Assembly (NCBI GenBank): GCA_902622625.1
Contig: CACNQS010000003.1
Span: forward strand, 22,854-86,853
Source of the DNA: an uncultured Prochlorococcus sp.
GTDB lineage: Bacteria; Cyanobacteriota; Cyanobacteriia; PCC-6307; Cyanobiaceae
DNA: 64,000 nt
Direction of reading: 5' to 3'
Shown: positions 59,536-64,000 of the stretch, one piece after another
Numbering within the stretch: position 1 is the stretch's first letter
Layout of the letters: each line of letters begins with the position of its first letter
The notes under the pieces: generated by a model
The model's input: the letters and a program-made list of their open reading frames with translations, nothing else
Told to the model about the DNA's origin: nothing
Database searches by the model: none
Program-made: the position numbers and the translations under genes

Positions 59536-60918
59536 ATGGTTTCCGTACCTTTTCCAAATAATGGGCAAAATAAAAATATTAAAAAGGATTTTAATAGTGA
59601 AAATTCTGGATTAGTACCTCCTCAAAACGTTCAAGCAGAGGAAGCTGTTCTTGGTGGCATACTTCTTGATCCAGACGCGATCGGAAGAATTGCAGACTTA
59701 ATTAAACCTGAAGCTTTTTATATAAATGCCCATCAAGAGATTTATAGAACTGCATTAATGTTACATACCCAGGGTAAACCAACTGATTTAACATCAATGA
59801 GTGCTTGGTTAGCAGATAATGGATCACTAGAAAAAATTGGAGGAAACAGCAAACTAGTAGAACTAGTTGAAAATGTTTCCTCTACAGCTTCCATAGAACA
59901 AGTTGCTAATTTAATTAACGACAAATTCATGAGAAGGCAACTTATCAGATCTGGAAATGAAGTGGTTCAGCTAGGTTTTGATCAGACTCAAGATACTAAT
60001 GAAGTTCTAGATCAAGCAGAGCAAAAAATATTTGAAATCAGTCAAGAAAAACCCTCAAAAGGCCTGACTCAAGCAGCTGAAATCCTTACAAGTACTTTCA
60101 ATGAAATAGAGTCAAGATCATTAGGTACTTCAGTAGCTGGTATTCCAGTAAATTTCTACGACCTTGATGCGATGACTCAAGGTTTTCAAAGAAGTGATTT
60201 AATAATTGTTGCTGGAAGACCTTCAATGGGGAAAACTTCAATAGTTCTTAATCTGGCTAAAAATGTTGCACAATCTCAAGATTTACCTGTTTGTGTATTT
60301 AGCCTTGAAATGAGTAAGGAACAGTTGACATATAGATTACTCTCTATGGAAGTTGGAATCGAAAGTGGCAGGCTAAGAACAGGAAGATTACAGCAAGATG
60401 AATGGCCATTACTGGGAGAAGGTATCAATTCATTAGGTCAATTACCAATATTTATAGATGACAAGCCTAACTTAAGTGTTTTAGAGATGAGATCTCTGTG
60501 CAGAAGATTAATAGCTGAACAAAAAAAAGAACTTGGATTAATCGTGATTGATTACCTCCAGTTGATGGAAGGATCAACCCCCGATAATAGAGTGCAAGAA
60601 CTTTCACGAATAACTAGAGGTCTTAAAAGCATGGCCAGAGAATTAAAAGTACCAGTAGTAGCTTTATCTCAGCTTAGTAGAGGCGTAGAGTCAAGAACAA
60701 ATAAAAGACCAATGTTAAGTGACCTAAGAGAATCAGGCTCTATTGAACAAGATGCGGACTTAGTATTAATGATTTATAGAGATGAATACTATAATCCAGA
60801 GACTGAAGATAGAGGAATTACAGAAATAATAGTCACTAAACATAGAAATGGACCCGTAGGAACTGTTAAATTATTATTTGAACCTCAATTTACGAGATTT
60901 AGGAATTTAGCTAATTAA
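59536..60918 (+). CDS. dnaB: replicative DNA helicase DnaB
   Basis: DnaB is the hexameric helicase at the fork. The 460-residue protein has an N-terminal helical domain (VQAEEAVLGGILLDPDAIGRI), and the RecA-like C-terminal domain with Walker A AGRPSMGKTSIVLNLA (about 226-241), FSLEMSKEQLTYRLLS, LIVIDYLQLM, and the arginine finger-type segment SDLRESGSIEQDADLVLMIYR. No intein is present, although many cyanobacterial dnaB genes hold one. It precedes mnmG by 12 bp. Confidence 0.97.
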   Translation: MVSVPFPNNGQNKNIKKDFNSENSGLVPPQNVQAEEAVLGGILLDPDAIGRIADLIKPEAFYINAHQEIYRTALMLHTQGKPTDLTSMSAWLADNGSLEKIGGNSKLVELVENVSSTASIEQVANLINDKFMRRQLIRSGNEVVQLGFDQTQDTNEVLDQAEQKIFEISQEKPSKGLTQAAEILTSTFNEIESRSLGTSVAGIPVNFYDLDAMTQGFQRSDLIIVAGRPSMGKTSIVLNLAKNVAQSQDLPVCVFSLEMSKEQLTYRLLSMEVGIESGRLRTGRLQQDEWPLLGEGINSLGQLPIFIDDKPNLSVLEMRSLCRRLIAEQKKELGLIVIDYLQLMEGSTPDNRVQELSRITRGLKSMARELKVPVVALSQLSRGVESRTNKRPMLSDLRESGSIEQDADLVLMIYRDEYYNPETEDRGITEIIVTKHRNGPVGTVKLLFEPQFTRFRNLAN

Positions 60919-60930
60919 ATCAATCCTAAA

Positions 60931-62898
60931 ATGCAAGATCATCACTCAACAAATGAATCTTTTGAAGTCATCGTTATTGGAGGAGGACATGCAGGATGCG
61001 AAGCAGCTATAACAACAGCAAAATTAGGATTTTCTACAGCCTTATTTACAATCAATTTAGATAGAATTGCCTGGCAACCTTGTAACCCTGCTGTTGGTGG
61101 CCCTGCAAAAAGTCAGTTGGTACATGAAGTTGATGCATTAGGCGGAATTATTGGTAAATTAGCTGATGAGACAGCTATACAGAAAAGAATATTAAATGCA
61201 AGTAGAGGTCCAGCTGTATGGGCATTAAGAGCTCAGACAGATAAAAGAGAATATTCAAAAAAGATGATTGAAATACTACAAAATACAGAAAATTTATCAC
61301 TAAAAGAAGCAATGATTACTGAACTCGATATCGCAAAAACTGAAGAAATTGGATTGAACTCAAAAAAAATCTTGAAAAAAAGAATAAAAGGTGTAAGGAC
61401 TTTCTTTGGTAGTTATTATTCAGCAAAATCAGTTATCATCACAGCTGGTACGTTCTTAGAGGGAAGAATATGGATAGGAAATAAATCAATGTCAGCTGGT
61501 AGATCGGGCGAACAAGCAGCAAAAGGTCTTACTCAAAATTTGCACAAAATTGGTATCAAAACAGAACGTTTAAAAACTGGAACTCCAGCAAGAGTTGATA
61601 AAAGAAGTATCATTTTTGATGAATTAGATATTCAACCAAGTACTGCAGCAGATAGATATTTTTCGTTTGACCCAAATATAAAAAATAATATGCCCCAAGT
61701 TAGTTGTCACATAACAAGAACAACTACCAAAACACATCAACTAATTCGAGACAATTTACATTTAACTCCCATTTACGGCGGTTTTATTGATAGTAAAGGG
61801 CCAAGATATTGTCCATCAATTGAAGATAAAATCGTTAAATTTGCTGATAAAGAATCACATCAAATTTTCTTAGAACCAGAAGGAATTAATACCCCTGAAA
61901 TATATGTACAAGGATTTTCAACAGGTTTACCCGAAAATATTCAATTAGAACTTTTAAGGACCTTACCTGGATTAGATAAATGTAAAATGTTGCGACCAGC
62001 ATATGCTGTGGAGTATGACTATATACCTGCAACACAGCTCCAAACTTCACTCGAAACGAAAGAAATTGAATATTTATTTAGCGCTGGACAAATTAATGGC
62101 ACTACTGGTTATGAGGAAGCAGCGGCACAAGGATTAGTTGCAGGAGTCAATGCGACAAGAAAACTAAACAAAAAAGACCCAATAATTTTCACTAGAGAAA
62201 GCAGTTATATAGGGACAATGATCAATGATTTAATTACCAAAGATCTTAAAGAACCATACAGAGTTCTCACTAGTAGGAGTGAATATAGGTTAACTCTTAG
62301 AGGAGATAATGCAGATAGGAGATTAACACCATTAGGTTATCAAATAGGGCTAATTAATGAGAAAAGATGGTCGGCCTATCAAGAAAAAATGAAACTCCTC
62401 GAGGAAGAGAAATTTAGATTAAATAACACTCGTTTAAAAAATACCGATGAAATATCAAAAAAAATAGAATTAGAAACGGGATCCAAAATCAAAGGCTCAA
62501 CAACTTTGAAAGAACTCTTAAAAAGACCAAACTTTCATTATTCAGATCTAATTAAATATAATTTGAATGAAGAAAATCTAGGTACTTCAATAGAGGAAGG
62601 AGTTGAAATAGATATTAAATACGAGGGTTACCTTAAAAGACAAAAAAACAACATTGAACAAATAAATCGTCAAAGCTGTAAATCTCTGCCTCAAGAAATT
62701 AATTATGAAAAGATAGATACATTATCTTTAGAAGCTAGAGAAAATTTGAATAAGATAAAGCCAAAAAATTTTGGTGATGCTTCAAAAATTCCTGGAGTAA
62801 GCAAAGCTGATTTAACTGCATTACTTGTTTGGCTAAAAATAAGAGAAATAAAAAAAGAAAAGGCAAATATTTTTGTCGAAAAAAAGTTATCATCTTAA
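60931..62898 (+). CDS. mnmG: tRNA uridine-5-carboxymethylaminomethyl synthesis enzyme MnmG
   Basis: MnmG (GidA), with MnmE, makes the cmnm5 group on U34 of tRNAs reading NNA/G codons. The 655-residue FAD protein has the dinucleotide motif [17 protein letters not shown] at residues 17-33, [35 protein letters not shown], and [21 protein letters not shown]. The C-terminal MnmE-contacting region has [14 protein letters not shown]. Length is standard. The following UbiC-like gene begins within about 20-120 bp. Confidence 0.97.
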   Translation: MQDHHSTNESFEVIVIGGGHAGCEAAITTAKLGFSTALFTINLDRIAWQPCNPAVGGPAKSQLVHEVDALGGIIGKLADETAIQKRILNASRGPAVWALRAQTDKREYSKKMIEILQNTENLSLKEAMITELDIAKTEEIGLNSKKILKKRIKGVRTFFGSYYSAKSVIITAGTFLEGRIWIGNKSMSAGRSGEQAAKGLTQNLHKIGIKTERLKTGTPARVDKRSIIFDELDIQPSTAADRYFSFDPNIKNNMPQVSCHITRTTTKTHQLIRDNLHLTPIYGGFIDSKGPRYCPSIEDKIVKFADKESHQIFLEPEGINTPEIYVQGFSTGLPENIQLELLRTLPGLDKCKMLRPAYAVEYDYIPATQLQTSLETKEIEYLFSAGQINGTTGYEEAAAQGLVAGVNATRKLNKKDPIIFTRESSYIGTMINDLITKDLKEPYRVLTSRSEYRLTLRGDNADRRLTPLGYQIGLINEKRWSAYQEKMKLLEEEKFRLNNTRLKNTDEISKKIELETGSKIKGSTTLKELLKRPNFHYSDLIKYNLNEENLGTSIEEGVEIDIKYEGYLKRQKNNIEQINRQSCKSLPQEINYEKIDTLSLEARENLNKIKPKNFGDASKIPGVSKADLTALLVWLKIREIKKEKANIFVEKKLSS

Positions 62899-62916
62899 AA
62901 GCATTCCGTTTGAGCA

Positions 62917-63522
62917 CTGAATAATACACTTTTTAACTCACCAAAAATTTTATGGGAAGAAAAAGCCTCTACTTTTTTAGTAAAAAATTCATTACCAAAA
63001 ATATCTGGTCCATGGAAGTTAATGCTGCTTGGGGATGGAAGTCCCACGAGACATTTACAACTTTTAACTAATCAAGAGACGAAAATTAAATTAATTTCAA
63101 TGCGAGTAGATCCTCTTTTCATTGAAGAAGGTCCTAAAGAATTAAATCAATTAAATGGACCTTTAATTAGGAGACAAGTATGGATTAAAAACAATAATAA
63201 AAACTTAGCATGGGCTGAAAGTTGGTGGAATGCAGAACAAGTAAATGAAAATTTAAAAGCCAAAGAAGAACCAATTTGGAAGAATTTGACACAAGACAGA
63301 TCAGAATTGTTTAGAGAAGTTGATCGAATTTCACTTGTTAATTCAAATTGGTTAGAGGATGAATTTTGTTTTAGAGGTCCATTCTGGTCAAGAAATTATA
63401 GATTTTTTCGAGACAAAAAGCCCCTAACAATTATTAGAGAAGTATTCAATCCACATTTAGAAACTTTACTAGGCTATTCAGGAATTAAAGAATTTACGAA
63501 ACTATACTCTTCTTCTTCTTGA
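62917..63522 (+). CDS. UbiC/chorismate-lyase-like protein, 5' end uncertain
   Basis: The frame from 62914 to 63522 is open with homologous-looking sequence before the first ATG (63022): PKILWEEKASTFLVKNSL then GPWKLMLLGDGSPTRHLQLL. Conserved marks of the UbiC-like family are LLGDGSPTRH, RRQVWIKNNNKNLAWAESWW and ELFREVDRISL, all before FWSRNYRFF. Chorismate lyase makes 4-hydroxybenzoate for plastoquinone. The only upstream start codon in frame is CTG at 62917 (201 codons); an in-frame TGA is at 62911. TTG at 62910, in another frame, gives only LSTE and a stop. So either CTG is used, or the ATG at 63022 (166 codons) cuts a conserved part. Function is inferred. Confidence 0.6.
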   Translation: MNNTLFNSPKILWEEKASTFLVKNSLPKISGPWKLMLLGDGSPTRHLQLLTNQETKIKLISMRVDPLFIEEGPKELNQLNGPLIRRQVWIKNNNKNLAWAESWWNAEQVNENLKAKEEPIWKNLTQDRSELFREVDRISLVNSNWLEDEFCFRGPFWSRNYRFFRDKKPLTIIREVFNPHLETLLGYSGIKEFTKLYSSSS

Positions 63523-64000
63523 TCTAGGGATATTTCTTGATCTTGATTGAACTTGTTGGTTTGATTGATCTCTCGACGTATTATTCTCTTTTTCTGAAGC
63601 TCTCTGCCATCTTTCAACTTTGAAATCCATTTGATCTGGCCAATCTTCGTCCTTACTCTCATTCACATAAGGTAATTTTTTTTGCTCAGTTGTCTGTAAA
63701 TTTTTGGTCTGCCTTAGAGATATTGCTTCTAAAGGTCTTTTTGAGTGCTGTTTAGCTGATTCATAAAAATTTGATTCTCTGGAAAATGTCTTAATATCGC
63801 TGTTATCATCATAAAAATTCTCATCATTCCAATCATCATTATCTTCATCAAAAAATAAATCCACTTTTTCAGATACCCATCTTCCTACTTTTTTAACACT
63901 CTTACTTGTTATTCCTTGAAAATCTGAATTCCTTCTTTTACCTGGCCTAGCACCAGATACTCCATCAACAAATTGTCTTCCAGTTTCGAAAATTTTATCA
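63502..64000 (-). CDS. acidic/Arg-rich conserved protein, 5' end outside window
   Basis: The minus-strand frame is open from the right edge to the stop at 63502, so the start is outside; an internal ATG or GTG at about 63864 is not the real start. The visible 166 codons show DKIFETGRQFVDGVSGARPG and KKVGRWVSEKVDLFFDEDND near the N-terminal side. This is followed by a very acidic part (DNDDWNDENFYDD), a Gln/Lys-rich part and a basic end RSRNIPRSRRRRV. The first part is conserved in marine cyanobacteria as I recall it, but no function is known. Its 3' end overlaps the UbiC-like gene by 21 bp. Confidence 0.7.
   Translation of the reverse strand, partial: DKIFETGRQFVDGVSGARPGKRRNSDFQGITSKSVKKVGRWVSEKVDLFFDEDNDDWNDENFYDDNSDIKTFSRESNFYESAKQHSKRPLEAISLRQTKNLQTTEQKKLPYVNESKDEDWPDQMDFKVERWQRASEKENNTSRDQSNQQVQSRSRNIPRSRRRRV

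Overview
The window looks like a chromosome segment from a high-light-type Prochlorococcus or a very close relative. It is very AT-rich and tightly packed, with many A/T-ending codons. It carries cyanobacterial markers: psbZ, sqdB/sqdX, the Ycf27-type regulator RpaB, a delta-9 acyl-lipid desaturase, cobH, and a large SecA with the insertion seen in this lineage. The gene order (tig-clpP-clpX-dnaX; asd-dapA-rnj facing tilS; rplI-dnaB-mnmG) is what I would expect for marine picocyanobacteria. No phage genes, insertion sequences, CRISPR array, toxin-antitoxin pair or defence island is visible. Apart from one broken gene, nearly all of it is housekeeping core.

Layout. 1-9.5 kb: ruvB (cut by the window edge), smpB, a small conserved gene, lysS, rpaB, the mreBCD cell-shape operon, ssb, a DedA membrane protein, ahcY and tsaE. 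9.5-20.5 kb: a PfkB sugar kinase, an alpha/beta hydrolase, then a long minus-strand run (gyrB, a small exported SH3-like protein, two adjacent crcB genes, mgtE, a group-2 sigma factor), followed by plus-strand miaA, infC, a GntR/YtrA-type regulator and cysE. 20.5-34.2 kb: secA, a GNAT acetyltransferase, an NTF2-like protein, tRNA-Gly(GCC), ribH, psbZ, mutS, cobH, holA, lysC, uvrB and a ycf23 (DUF561) pseudogene. 34.2-48.3 kb: tilS, rnj-dapA-asd, tig-clpP-clpX-dnaX, a membrane glycosyltransferase, a SpoIID-domain protein, rpmI and rplT. 48.4-64 kb: a TPR protein, thiG, sqdB-sqdX, a small unknown gene, gcvP-gcvH with an aluminium-resistance-type PLP enzyme and an unknown gene, a desaturase, rplI, dnaB, mnmG, a UbiC-like gene and an Arg-rich unknown cut by the right edge.

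Genes that work together: MreB/C/D build the rod-shape scaffold. Asd, DapA and LysC share the aspartate-to-lysine/diaminopimelate route. Trigger factor, ClpP and ClpX handle nascent and damaged proteins. DnaX, HolA, DnaB, Ssb and GyrB serve replication; MutS, UvrB and RuvB serve repair. SqdB and SqdX make the sulfolipid of thylakoids. GcvH and GcvP belong to the glycine cleavage system; gcvT is not here. CrcB pairs and MgtE handle fluoride and magnesium.

I found no convincing undescribed multi-gene system. The most solid non-routine observation is the ycf23 remnant at 33810-34149. Also worth a look are the asymmetric CrcB pair, the abnormal start of the UbiC-like gene, the Thr/Lys tail of trigger factor, and the frequent overlapping or abutting convergent gene ends without hairpin terminators.
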